This document shows positions 1 to 6,632 of a DNA stretch of 8,745 bases, in pieces. The stretch is from JBBIJH01 sp037446075 (lineage in GTDB: Bacteria > Bacteroidota > Ignavibacteria > UBA10030 > JAHEZR01). The stretch is taken from assembly GCA_037446075.1 (NCBI GenBank), contig JBBIJH010000116.1, positions 1 to 8,745 on the forward strand. Direction: 5' to 3'. Each line of letters begins with the position of its first letter. The first letter of the stretch is position 1. The translations under genes and the position numbers were made by a program. Below the pieces are notes generated by a model, which saw nothing but the letters and a program-made list of their open reading frames with translations, searched no databases and was not told the DNA's origin.

Positions 1-959
1 GGATTTGCGGTCGAGAAGGCGATGAAGATATCGCCGGAAGAATTCTCTCCTCTTCCGCCAACGTTGCCGATTCCAAGGGCCACCCGCTTTACTACTCTCT
101 TCAGCTGATGGGGAAGGAGAGGAGCGTCGGTTGCAACCACGACGATGATTGATCCCCCACCGTCGTCCGTTTTTCCTCTTGTAGGTCTGAGGTCTTTAAT
201 CTCTTTCCCCACTGGAACACCAGAAATGCGAAGCAGGTCCCGCGCGCCATAGTTTGCTTGCACCAGCACCCCCACCGTGTACCCACCGGTTTTCTCCTCC
301 AACTTTCTCGAAGAAGTTCCGATGCCACCTTTGAGGCCATGAGCAATCATCCCCGTTCCGCCACCCACGTTGCCTTCGGCGACCGGGCCTGATTTCGCAC
401 TTTCAAGAGCCTGAAAGACATGTTCCTTCTTCACGTGGAATCCGTTGATGTCGTTCAAGAATCCATCCCAGGTTTCTGCAACGACGGGCAAGCTAAAGTC
501 GCCGGAGTAAGCCTCTGATGAGCCGCGCCTCGCATTCCACTCGATTACAGCGTCTCTCGCTACCCCAACGCTATGGGTGTTCGTGATGAGGATGGGTGAA
601 CCGAGGCATCCAGATTCTTCCAACCATGTGGTCCCGGTCATCTCACCGTTGCCGTTGAGAGTGAACCACGCTGCAAAGACCCGTTCGCGGAAATCTTTCC
701 CCTTTGGAAAGATAGCGGTTACGCCGGTTCTGACAGGGCCTTTACCAACAACAAGTTTTCCTTCTCCCGAAATGAGTGTGACATGACCCACTTCAACTCC
801 CTTCACGTCGGTGATGGAGTTGAGCGGCCCAGGAGTTCCATCGAAGGGAATCCCAAGATCTCGGGCGCGGGGTTTGGGTTGTGTGAAGCCGGGCTCAGAG
901 AGTAGGAGAAGGACGGGAAGTATGGTAATCCAAGTGAAGACGTCTCGTGTTTTCATCAT
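1..959 (-). CDS. Secreted P1-family (DmpA/BapA-type) autoprocessing aminopeptidase, 3' end off window
   Basis: The frame stays open to the left edge, giving 319 residues of an expected ~350-380. Residues 1-26 look like a signal peptide (K3/R5, then a hydrophobic run LPVLLLL), so the product is probably periplasmic or secreted. Family features seen: GVEVGH near the start of the mature part, NTHSVGVARDAVIEW, GPVAEGNVGGGTGM, and GGGSIIVVVATDAPLLP. In DmpA and BapA the precursor cleaves itself before the serine of this last motif and that Ser becomes the N-terminal nucleophile. Here it is Ser270, which predicts a Gly269/Ser270 cut. Ser308 and Asp310 fall at +38 and +40, the spacing of the BapA active-site Ser288/Glu290 pair. 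Family members remove N-terminal L-, D- or beta-amino acids from small peptides; the exact substrate cannot be read here. It lies 74 bp after the symporter stop with no clear terminator between, so co-transcription is possible. Confidence 0.9.
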   Translation of the reverse strand, partial: MMKTRDVFTWITILPVLLLLSEPGFTQPKPRARDLGIPFDGTPGPLNSITDVKGVEVGHVTLISGEGKLVVGKGPVRTGVTAIFPKGKDFRERVFAAWFTLNGNGEMTGTTWLEESGCLGSPILITNTHSVGVARDAVIEWNARRGSSEAYSGDFSLPVVAETWDGFLNDINGFHVKKEHVFQALESAKSGPVAEGNVGGGTGMIAHGLKGGIGTSSRKLEEKTGGYTVGVLVQANYGARDLLRISGVPVGKEIKDLRPTRGKTDDGGGSIIVVVATDAPLLPHQLKRVVKRVALGIGNVGGRGENSSGDIFIAFSTAN

Positions 960-963
960 GCTG

Positions 964-969
964 CCCTCC
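964..969 (-). promoter_or_regulatory. Ribosome binding site of the DmpA-like gene, tandem start codons
   Basis: On the minus strand GGAGGG precedes two consecutive ATG codons (959-957 and 956-954). Spacing is 4 nt to the first and 7 nt to the second. The second fits the usual 5-9 nt spacing better, so the true protein may be one residue shorter than annotated. Confidence 0.6.
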
Positions 970-989
970 GTTAAAGACAAGGTGGATAC

Positions 990-1015
990 AGAATTCAGGA
1001 TGTAGAATTCAAGAT
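990..1015. repeat. Short tandem direct repeat between the symporter and peptidase genes
   Basis: AGAATTCAGGAT (990-1001) is followed two bases later by AGAATTCAAGAT (1004-1015), matching at 11 of 12 positions with a 14-bp period. It fills much of the 74-bp gap. Function is unknown; it may be a low-complexity spacer or a paired protein-binding site. Confidence 0.5.
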
Positions 1016-1033
1016 CTAGGGCGAGAAGATGCG

Positions 1034-2443
1034 CTACTTCTGGAAATCGACTGCTGGAGCAGAAACCGGGCGTCGCTCGAGGAATCCGACGAAAATGTAT
1101 GATACAGTTGAACAGACAAGGGAAAGCAGGAAACTGAACTCAAATCCAAAAGCATAATGTGCGAGACCCCACGATACTGCCCCGATGAGGAGTGAAGCAA
1201 TTGCACTCTTGGCTCCGCCATGTCTGGTGAAGAGGCCGAAGGCGACAACGATAAAAATTCCCGCACCCCCAAATGCCGACGCATCTTTTACCAAGTTATA
1301 GATTCCTTCCGCGTGCAGGGCCAGCAGGTAGGCCATGATCCCCATCGCCACCACACCGAGCCGACCCAAAAAGAGCTTCTTCCGTTCCTCCATTGTGGGT
1401 TGAAAGGAGACAATCAGGTTGTGTGAAATCATCGCAGATGAAGCCAGCAGTGCACTATCCACTGTCGAGAGGATTGCAGAAACCAAGGCCCCAGCGAACA
1501 GAATGTAGAGTACTGTGGATAGATGTCTCTGCGCCATCATCGGAAGAACTTGTTCTGGATGCACCAGACCAGGCACAACCTTAGAGCCGACCAACCCGAT
1601 GAACAGCGGAATCAACCCGATGCAGAAATACATCGATGCGGCAATGAGCGACGATCGGCGTGCAATCACAGGTGTCCGAGTGGCGATCACTCTCGATATA
1701 AGCTCCTGTGCTATCACAGAGCCGAGGATGGGGATAGACCACTCCTCGGCGATTTGAAGGAAGCCGAAGGGGTTCGAGTGTGCTTCGACGGAAACAAAAG
1801 CAAGCTTCTCTGATGGAATGGAGGAAAAAGCAGGGCCAACTCCGCCAAGATCCTTTATGATTGGGGGAAGCAGGATGATCAATCCGACGATCACAGCAAT
1901 TCCCTGCACGATGTCGGTCATCGCATCTGCGAGCAATCCACCACTGACGGTATAGGCAATGACGACTACAGCCGAGATCGTGATAGCGATCGTTACGGTC
2001 AGTTGCGATGAAGCAGAGAGTACAAGCCCAAAGGCCCGGATTTGTGCCGCGGCCCAGAGCAGCGAGGTGGGAGCGATGATCAGCGCGGTGATCCGCTCCG
2101 CACCGCTCGAGAAGCGCAGCTTGAGAAGGTCAGCAATTGTCGTGAGCTTCATCCTCCACAACGGGATGGCGAAGAAGAGTCCCATCAGGAGCAAACAGAT
2201 TGTATATCCAAACGGGTCGGCGGTGACTCCCGCCAGCCCTTTCTCATACGCCGCGCCTGCAGTGCCAACACAGGACTCAGCTCCAAACCAAGTCGCAAAG
2301 ATCGAGAAGGTCGCGAGTCCGTATCCTAGTTTTCTTCCTGCAAGAAGATAGTCATCCTCTGTGCGGATTCTCTTTGAGACAATGAATCCAATGAGCAGTT
2401 GGAGAAGAATGTAAAGGAAAATGCCGATGAGAACTAGATTCAT
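1034..2443 (-). CDS. Sodium:solute symporter (SSS family)
   Basis: A 469-residue inner-membrane protein made of about 13 hydrophobic segments, the usual size and shape for the SSS family (PutP, PanF and vSGLT relatives) that imports small solutes with Na+. Using the ATG at 2443: the first membrane segment is residues 3-23, followed by the basic loop SKRIRTEDDYLLAGR common in the family. AESCVGTAG (about 56-64) lies in the unwound first core helix. YTVSGGLLADAMTDIVQ (164-180) matches the SSS signature with its conserved TD and Q. SAILSTVDSALLASS (322-336) matches the TM8 region that carries the Na2-site hydroxyls, likely Ser326/Thr327. The substrate cannot be inferred; amino acids, carboxylates, sugars and vitamins are all carried by this family. 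Its position just before a secreted aminopeptidase makes an amino acid or its derivative plausible. It ends in TAG. Confidence 0.93.
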   Translation of the reverse strand: MNLVLIGIFLYILLQLLIGFIVSKRIRTEDDYLLAGRKLGYGLATFSIFATWFGAESCVGTAGAAYEKGLAGVTADPFGYTICLLLMGLFFAIPLWRMKLTTIADLLKLRFSSGAERITALIIAPTSLLWAAAQIRAFGLVLSASSQLTVTIAITISAVVVIAYTVSGGLLADAMTDIVQGIAVIVGLIILLPPIIKDLGGVGPAFSSIPSEKLAFVSVEAHSNPFGFLQIAEEWSIPILGSVIAQELISRVIATRTPVIARRSSLIAASMYFCIGLIPLFIGLVGSKVVPGLVHPEQVLPMMAQRHLSTVLYILFAGALVSAILSTVDSALLASSAMISHNLIVSFQPTMEERKKLFLGRLGVVAMGIMAYLLALHAEGIYNLVKDASAFGGAGIFIVVAFGLFTRHGGAKSAIASLLIGAVSWGLAHYAFGFEFSFLLSLVCSTVSYIFVGFLERRPVSAPAVDFQK

Positions 2444-2452
2444 TCCTATCAA

Positions 2453-2459
2453 CCACCCT
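2453..2459 (-). promoter_or_regulatory. Shine-Dalgarno-like site deciding the symporter start
   Basis: AGGGTGG on the minus strand lies 9 nt before the ATG at 2443 and directly abuts an in-frame TTG at 2452. The TTG has no room for a ribosome site, so the ATG start is preferred over the three-residue-longer version. A further AGGA touches the ATG and is too close to help. Confidence 0.5.
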
Positions 2460-2493
2460 GATCAGGTTAGTTCACGGTTTCTCATTGACGTCT

Positions 2494-2551
2494 CTTGCCG
2501 TGGGTCTCCCCTCAACTGCGGTGCCCTTATATCCAGCTTGACCACGGCAAG
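2494..2551. repeat. 10-bp perfect inverted repeat upstream of the symporter
   Basis: CTTGCCGTGG (2494-2503) and CCACGGCAAG (2542-2551) are exact reverse complements with 38 nt between them. The nearer arm is 50 nt before the symporter ATG. In RNA this would form a long-loop stem in the leader; in DNA it could be a pair of operator half-sites. There is no flanking U tract, so it is not a standard terminator. Confidence 0.55.
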
Positions 2552-2838
2552 GCGTGCTTCCAGGCAAAGTAAATTCGTTCCCCACGTCTTGCGCTTAGGG
2601 TAAAGGTCCTGGCATCTGTCGAAGAGTCAGCCAAGTTCTACAGCTCCCGTAGCTGGCGGAGGGGATCTTCCAAGTAGTGTTAGTCGATCTTCTCCCGTCC
2701 CTCGTTGCTATCGAGGACGAGAACACATACTCAACGAAAAGATCAAGCGGAAATTCCCGGAGCCGTGACGGCCTAATCTTTGCACGCGGCTTCTCCAGCA
2801 CTAACGCATGCTAAGTTTTTTTCCCTTATTCCCCAAAT

Positions 2839-2857
2839 CCTAGATCTCCGATCCAGG
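2839..2857 (-). terminator. Possible terminator hairpin after the aminotransferase gene
   Basis: One base after the TGA of the aminotransferase the transcript reads CCUGGAUC-GGA-GAUCUAGG, an 8-bp stem with one G-U pair and a 3-nt loop. The tail is only AUUU before G-rich sequence, so intrinsic termination would be weak. It may instead protect the 3' end of the message. Confidence 0.35.
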
Positions 2858-2858
2858 C

Positions 2859-4193
2859 TCACCCCTTCGGCAATCCCTTCTTTGCCACCATCTCCATCAC
2901 GTCGCAGAACTGGTCGAGTTCTTTCAAGGTTGTGTAAATGTGTGGTGTGATCCGGATCCCCTTGAACTCGTCGTGGATGACTGACGTAACGAAGATCTTG
3001 TGCTTGTCAAAGAGATAACTTGCCAGTGCAGCCGGGTCCACGCCCACGATTTCGACATTGGCAATGGCACACGACTGGTTCGGCTCGAAGGAGGTGTGGA
3101 AGCGCACGTTCGGAAAGTCCTTCAGCTGATTCATCCAGTAGCGGGAGAGGTAGCGAAGTCTTTCCTCCTTCCGCTTTGCACCGATGCCGTTGTGGAAGAG
3201 GATCGCTTCTCCGATCGCGAGCTTCGGTGCGGCAGAGTGAGTGCCGATCTCCTCAAACTTCCGGATGTCCGATGCTTGTTTTTTCTCAGCAGCCATCAGC
3301 GGCCAGATCTTCTCGATCTTGTCTCGCTTCACGTAGAGAAGTCCGGTGCCTTTCGGAGCGCAGAGCCATTTATGCAAACTCGTCCCATAGTAATCGCACT
3401 GCAGGTCTTTCTGCTGGAAATCGAAATGGGCGAAGGAATGAGCCCCATCCACGATGACATCGATTCCTTTGGAACGAGCCAATTCGCATACTTCCTTCAC
3501 AGGCGTGATCTGACCGGTGATGTTGATGACGTGCGAAATGAGAATAAGGCGGGTTCTCTTTGTGATCCCTCGCTCGAACGCTTCTGCGATCTCGTCGAGA
3601 TGCTTGGGTGGGGTAGGCACTTTGATCATCTTCAACACGAGGCCTTCGCGCAGTTCTCGCTGGCGGAGCGTCGTGAGCATGCGGGGATAGTCCTGCGTCG
3701 TGGTGAGAATCTCGTCTCCCGACTTGAAATCCATCCCCATCAGCAGAATCTCCAGCGACTCTGACGCGTTCCGTGTGATGGCGATTTCTTCTCGGTCGCA
3801 TCCGAACATATCAGCGAGCGCTGCGCGGATCGTTTCCGATTGCGGCTCCAAAATTTGCCACATTGTGTAGGCCGTGGCATCTTCCTGTTCCCAGATGTAC
3901 CGAACAAGAGCTTCCGTAACGATACGAGGAGAGGGGGAGACACCGCCGTTATTCAGGTTGATGATCCCCCTGGTCACGGTGAACGCTTGCTGGATCTGGG
4001 ACCAGAAGTCCTCATCGGCGGCGGCCTCCGTGGGTGTGAGGTGGTCGACGCGTCTCGTTGCCGCGTGAACCTCTTCCAGCAAAGTAGCAATGGAGGCCGA
4101 GGAGAGGGCAGCCAATCCGATCCCTTTGCCGACCATCGCGAGGAATTGTCGGCGGTCCAGCTCTCTGTTAATGCTCTGGGTTAGTGTTTCCAT
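2859..4193 (-). CDS. Tat-exported class-V PLP-dependent aminotransferase / isopenicillin N epimerase-like protein
   Basis: A 444-residue fold-type-I PLP enzyme of the aminotransferase class V group. The N-terminus carries ELDRRQFLAMVG (Arg14-Arg15) and then a small-residue stretch to about residue 45 with an AA cleavage-like site. This is a Tat-type leader, so the folded, cofactor-loaded enzyme is probably exported. Motifs: NLNNGGVSPSP (79-89), TRNASESLEILLMG (140-153, phosphate-side region), HVINITGQITPVKEV (221-235), DGAHSFAHF (249-257, Asp249 for the pyridine nitrogen), and SLHKWLCAPKGTGLLYV (272-288) with Lys275 as the Schiff-base lysine. GIRITPHIY (412-420) holds Arg413, the likely carboxylate-binding arginine. 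Closest well-known relatives are isopenicillin N epimerase-like and cysteine desulfurase-like enzymes. An amino-acid epimerase, lyase or transaminase is plausible, but the substrate is unknown. AGAGG lies 7 nt before the ATG. The gap to the upstream glycosyltransferase is 91 bp. Confidence 0.92.
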   Translation of the reverse strand: METLTQSINRELDRRQFLAMVGKGIGLAALSSASIATLLEEVHAATRRVDHLTPTEAAADEDFWSQIQQAFTVTRGIINLNNGGVSPSPRIVTEALVRYIWEQEDATAYTMWQILEPQSETIRAALADMFGCDREEIAITRNASESLEILLMGMDFKSGDEILTTTQDYPRMLTTLRQRELREGLVLKMIKVPTPPKHLDEIAEAFERGITKRTRLILISHVINITGQITPVKEVCELARSKGIDVIVDGAHSFAHFDFQQKDLQCDYYGTSLHKWLCAPKGTGLLYVKRDKIEKIWPLMAAEKKQASDIRKFEEIGTHSAAPKLAIGEAILFHNGIGAKRKEERLRYLSRYWMNQLKDFPNVRFHTSFEPNQSCAIANVEIVGVDPAALASYLFDKHKIFVTSVIHDEFKGIRITPHIYTTLKELDQFCDVMEMVAKKGLPKG

Positions 4194-4284
4194 GGGGTTG
4201 CCTCTGTACTTAAGTAGCCGGGTTGTTCAATCACAAAGAATTGGAGAAGATTTTTGACTCGAGAATGACCTTCTGCTTGCAAAT

Positions 4285-5829
4285 CTAGATGAACTTCTTC
4301 GCGGCGCGCCAAATTTCTTTCAACGACCTTTTCATACCTCTTCCAATGCACACCGGAAGATTGTTCTCATAAGGCATCACATAGTCACTGACGATAATCG
4401 CTGCAAGCTGCACATCGTGAAATGATTCTTTGACGTCTTCGAGTCTCTCGCCGACGGTGATGACTATCTCTATATCCTCACGTCGTGGACCCCAAAGCCA
4501 GTAGCTGTTGTGTCCGCTGATCGCTTTAGGTAGCCCGTACCGGGCACCGAAAAACTCGATGGCACCCGCCTCGCCGTAGTTGCTGGAAAAGATTGCCGCC
4601 TTGGCTTTTTCCTCCGGCGAGAGGTTGTTATACACTCGGGCGACTTCTGTCACCATATGTTCCCATCCGAACATGTCGGCATATACTTGCGGAAGCTTCC
4701 CCAATTTTGATCGCTCCATTCTGGGCGGTGCGGCGCCAAGAAACTCGGCGTATTTGATGTATGCCTCAACCGGCAAAACAGGCAGACCCATCGGAGCTAG
4801 CGCAATTCCGCCCGCAAGGACTAAAGTGATGACGGCTGGTCTCAGCTGGCCCCAGTTGACGGCTCGGAGAAAATTCTCCACTGCCACGGCTCCAGAAGCG
4901 AAGAGGATTGGATACGCCGGAGCGAGATAGTAGGCTTTCGCTCTCATACCAATGAAGAGCAGAAACAGCAGGGAGTAACCCCATCCAAGCGGACGATAAG
5001 GTCGGCCCTCTCTTGAGAAGAGATAGTAGTACAATCCAAGCAGCCAGAGCGGAAACAAGAGCGGATGAAGGAGCAAAATCTGCTGCTTCAAGAACTCAAG
5101 TGGAGAGACAGGGAGATTCTTCTGCATCTCTGCATTTCTCAGGAATTCCAGCGTAGCAAAGTCATTCTTGAATTGCCAGAGCAGATTCGGAAGGAAGATG
5201 ATCAAAGCCAGAATTCCAGCAAGCCACGGCCACTTCGATAGAAGTACTTTTCTGCGAGGTGTAAGAAGCAGCGCGGCGACAAGGGCCAGCACGAAGAACG
5301 CCATGGAGTGTTTGTTCATCAGACCGATGCCGACGACGAGTCCGATCCCGATCCAGTATCGGGGATTGTCTTTCTTGATGGAGAGAAGCAGTAAGTAAGC
5401 TGCCAGAGTCCAGAAGAGCGGCTCGAATGCGTTCATCGTCAACAAAGTGTGCGTCAGCAGGTACACCGGCGCGATGATGACTGCCAGAGCTGCGAGGGCT
5501 TGCGCATAAAGATCTCCCCCGAGCTCGCGCACGAACAGACCCGTCAGGAAAACCAGGATTGCGCCCGACAATGCTGGGAAGAACCGAAGAGCAAAGAGTG
5601 AATCACCGAGAATCCATCTTGTGAAAGCAGTGATGAATGCGATCAGCGGCGGGTGATCGACGTATCCCCAGTCTAGGTGCTGGCCGCAGGCCATGTAGTA
5701 GAATTCATCCCTGAAGTAGCCATACTGTCCGTTCGTGAAGAAATGAAGAAGGAGCTTGAAAAGAGCCAGCGCGAGGAGGAGCGTTGTGCTGCTGACTGAA
5801 AGTCTCCGTACGGCGTCTGTGTTTGTCAT
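4285..5829 (-). CDS. Glycosyltransferase family 39-type (ArnT/PMT-like) membrane protein
   Basis: A 514-residue polytopic membrane protein. Such enzymes move a sugar from a polyprenyl-phosphate donor to a lipid or protein on the outer face of the inner membrane. After the first membrane helix (about 13-31) comes YFRDEFYYMACGQHLDWGYVDHPPL. Its acidic pair Asp41-Glu42 in the first periplasmic loop is the hallmark of the GT-C fold, and VDHPP (57-61) is typical of this subfamily. Further hydrophobic segments run to about residue 350, including RAKAYYLAPAYPILFASG (296-313), which is also conserved in the group. Residues ~355-514 form a soluble, presumably periplasmic, C-terminal domain. The acceptor is unknown and no lipid A or O-antigen genes lie nearby. 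The ATG is fixed because a TAG stop lies directly before it. No Shine-Dalgarno sequence is visible, so translation may be weak or start another way. Confidence 0.9.
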   Translation of the reverse strand: MTNTDAVRRLSVSSTTLLLALALFKLLLHFFTNGQYGYFRDEFYYMACGQHLDWGYVDHPPLIAFITAFTRWILGDSLFALRFFPALSGAILVFLTGLFVRELGGDLYAQALAALAVIIAPVYLLTHTLLTMNAFEPLFWTLAAYLLLLSIKKDNPRYWIGIGLVVGIGLMNKHSMAFFVLALVAALLLTPRRKVLLSKWPWLAGILALIIFLPNLLWQFKNDFATLEFLRNAEMQKNLPVSPLEFLKQQILLLHPLLFPLWLLGLYYYLFSREGRPYRPLGWGYSLLFLLFIGMRAKAYYLAPAYPILFASGAVAVENFLRAVNWGQLRPAVITLVLAGGIALAPMGLPVLPVEAYIKYAEFLGAAPPRMERSKLGKLPQVYADMFGWEHMVTEVARVYNNLSPEEKAKAAIFSSNYGEAGAIEFFGARYGLPKAISGHNSYWLWGPRREDIEIVITVGERLEDVKESFHDVQLAAIIVSDYVMPYENNLPVCIGRGMKRSLKEIWRAAKKFI

Positions 5830-5844
5830 CTAAGGTATGGGGGA

Positions 5845-5858
5845 TCTCTGATCAGAGA
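5845..5858. promoter_or_regulatory. 14-bp perfect palindrome, candidate operator
   Basis: TCTCTGATCAGAGA is a perfect 14-bp palindrome 15 nt before the ATG of the glycosyltransferase. It is placed where a dimeric regulator could block transcription or translation. Being spacer-less, it would not make a good RNA hairpin or terminator. No matching second copy was seen in the window. Confidence 0.35.
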
Positions 5859-5962
5859 GTTTTTCTGGGTCTTTGCGTCACACTCATGTACAAGTCCGTG
5901 ACCAACAGAGAGTGAGCTGAACCAGACAGGCGGCTCCGAATGGGCGCGATCGAAACTAAGTC

Positions 5963-5996
5963 GACCCCGACTCACGTGGCTACACGAGCCGGGGTC
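5963..5996. repeat. Strong GC-rich hairpin, REP-like or terminator-like
   Basis: GACCCCGACTC (5963-5973) and GAGCCGGGGTC (5986-5996) pair across a 12-nt loop. The single mismatch on the plus strand (A-C) becomes a G-U pair in the minus-strand transcript, giving an 11-bp stem there. It begins 57 nt after the stop of the lipoprotein gene. The tail GACUUAGUUUCG is not a real U tract, so it is at best an imperfect terminator. The flank CAGACATCTAAATGGTG and the GGGGTC core resemble repetitive extragenic palindromes of the kind moved by REP-associated transposases, but no second copy lies in this window. Confidence 0.5.
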
Positions 5997-6052
5997 AGAC
6001 ATCTAAATGGTGCTGTAAGGGAACCCTTGCTGATCTTGTGCTTCACGAAGTA

Positions 6053-6553
6053 TCATTTCTTCTTCGGCGCTAGGGGTGGCGGCGTTGGCATTGGCAGATC
6101 CGTGTTGAAGATGTCCACGGCAATCATCCATTTGCCATCAGGCTGACGTTTCCAGACGGTGACGAATTTCCCTTTGTCGGGTGCGGGAGCCATCCCCGGC
6201 ATTTGCATTGTCGCTGTGTACTCTCCGACTTCGTAGGCGATATCCCCACTCGCATTGAACTTGGTAATGGACCACTTCATGTCCGTCATCATTTCCGAGA
6301 ATTCCTTAAACATCCCCTCCATCTTCTCCTTGCCAGTTACCGCTGGACCATTCTGAGGCAAAATGACGGCATCGGGAGCGTAGTTTGCCATCATCCCCGC
6401 GAGATCCTTATCAGCGAACGCTTTCATCTGGAGGGCATCGGCCTCTTCTATGGCTTTCCTGACGTCAGCCACATTCGTCTGGGGGGCCTGACAGGAACCT
6501 ATGAGTGCTGCCGCTACAACGAGGACTGTGAGTGACTTGATGGAGCGGCTCAT
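6053..6553 (-). CDS. NTF2-like (DUF4440/SnoaL-type) lipoprotein
   Basis: A 166-residue protein. Residues 1-20 form a signal peptide (R3, K6, then LTVLVVAAALIGS) ending in a lipobox I-G-S-C, with Cys21 as the predicted lipidated residue. The mature part reads as an NTF2-like cone fold of the DUF4440/SnoaL kind. ADVRKAIEEADALQMKAFAD is the first helix, DLAGMMANYAPDAVILPQNG is the typical helix-loop-strand, and GKFVTVWKRQPDGKWMIAVDIFN is the closing pair of strands. Family members include enzymes, binding proteins and many of unknown role, so no function is assigned. The tail PMPTPPPLAPKKK is proline- and lysine-rich and probably disordered. GGAGG lies 4 nt before the ATG, supporting this start. 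The gene follows the amidotransferase by 79 bp. A strong hairpin downstream may mark the 3' end of its transcript. Confidence 0.88.
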   Translation of the reverse strand: MSRSIKSLTVLVVAAALIGSCQAPQTNVADVRKAIEEADALQMKAFADKDLAGMMANYAPDAVILPQNGPAVTGKEKMEGMFKEFSEMMTDMKWSITKFNASGDIAYEVGEYTATMQMPGMAPAPDKGKFVTVWKRQPDGKWMIAVDIFNTDLPMPTPPPLAPKKK

Positions 6554-6632
6554 AAATCCTCCGAGAGGTTAGTGATGGTTGGGGATGAATTGTGGGTTAT
6601 GGGTCTGAGTCTCTTTCTATGCCGAAGGGCTT

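Larger units (their letters stand above)
2444..2858. other. 415-bp gap with no convincing gene; structured or relic sequence
   Basis: No gene can be supported here. On the minus strand one frame is open from about 2801 to 2472 apart from a single TAA at 2595-2597. Its two parts (68 codons from 2801, and 38 codons from a GTG at 2585 to TGA at 2472) match no family I recognise. A second minus frame gives stretches such as LDSNEGREKID and HYLEDPLRQLREL, each ended by stops, and the plus strand is open over 2421-2603. Several frames look protein-like but none is complete. The stretch also has a 10-bp inverted repeat (2494-2551), a small hairpin CAGCT-CCCGT-AGCTG (2641-2655) and a possible terminator at its right end. 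It could be a decayed mobile or repeated element, or a long structured leader of the symporter. I recognised no riboswitch, tRNA or group II intron domain V. Confidence 0.5.

Noticed and set aside
2595..2801. 68-codon minus-strand frame between the aminotransferase and symporter genes
   Set aside because: Its first codons lack a visible ribosome site, it matches no family I recognise, and neighbouring frames look equally protein-like. I describe it as part of the unexplained gap instead of calling a gene.
3000..3764. 254-codon plus-strand open frame
   Set aside because: It lies wholly opposite the class-V aminotransferase gene, whose motifs and active-site residues are intact. The plus frame has no recognisable domain and is an antisense shadow.
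4206..4239. Possible promoter for the aminotransferase gene (TTGTGA, 17 nt, TTAAGT on the minus strand)
   Set aside because: The -10 box matches the consensus at only three of six positions and the host sigma-factor preference is unknown, so it is not listed as a feature.
6017..6028. AAGGG-AA-CCCTT small inverted repeat after the lipoprotein gene
   Set aside because: A 5-bp stem with a 2-nt loop and no U tract is too weak to call a terminator.
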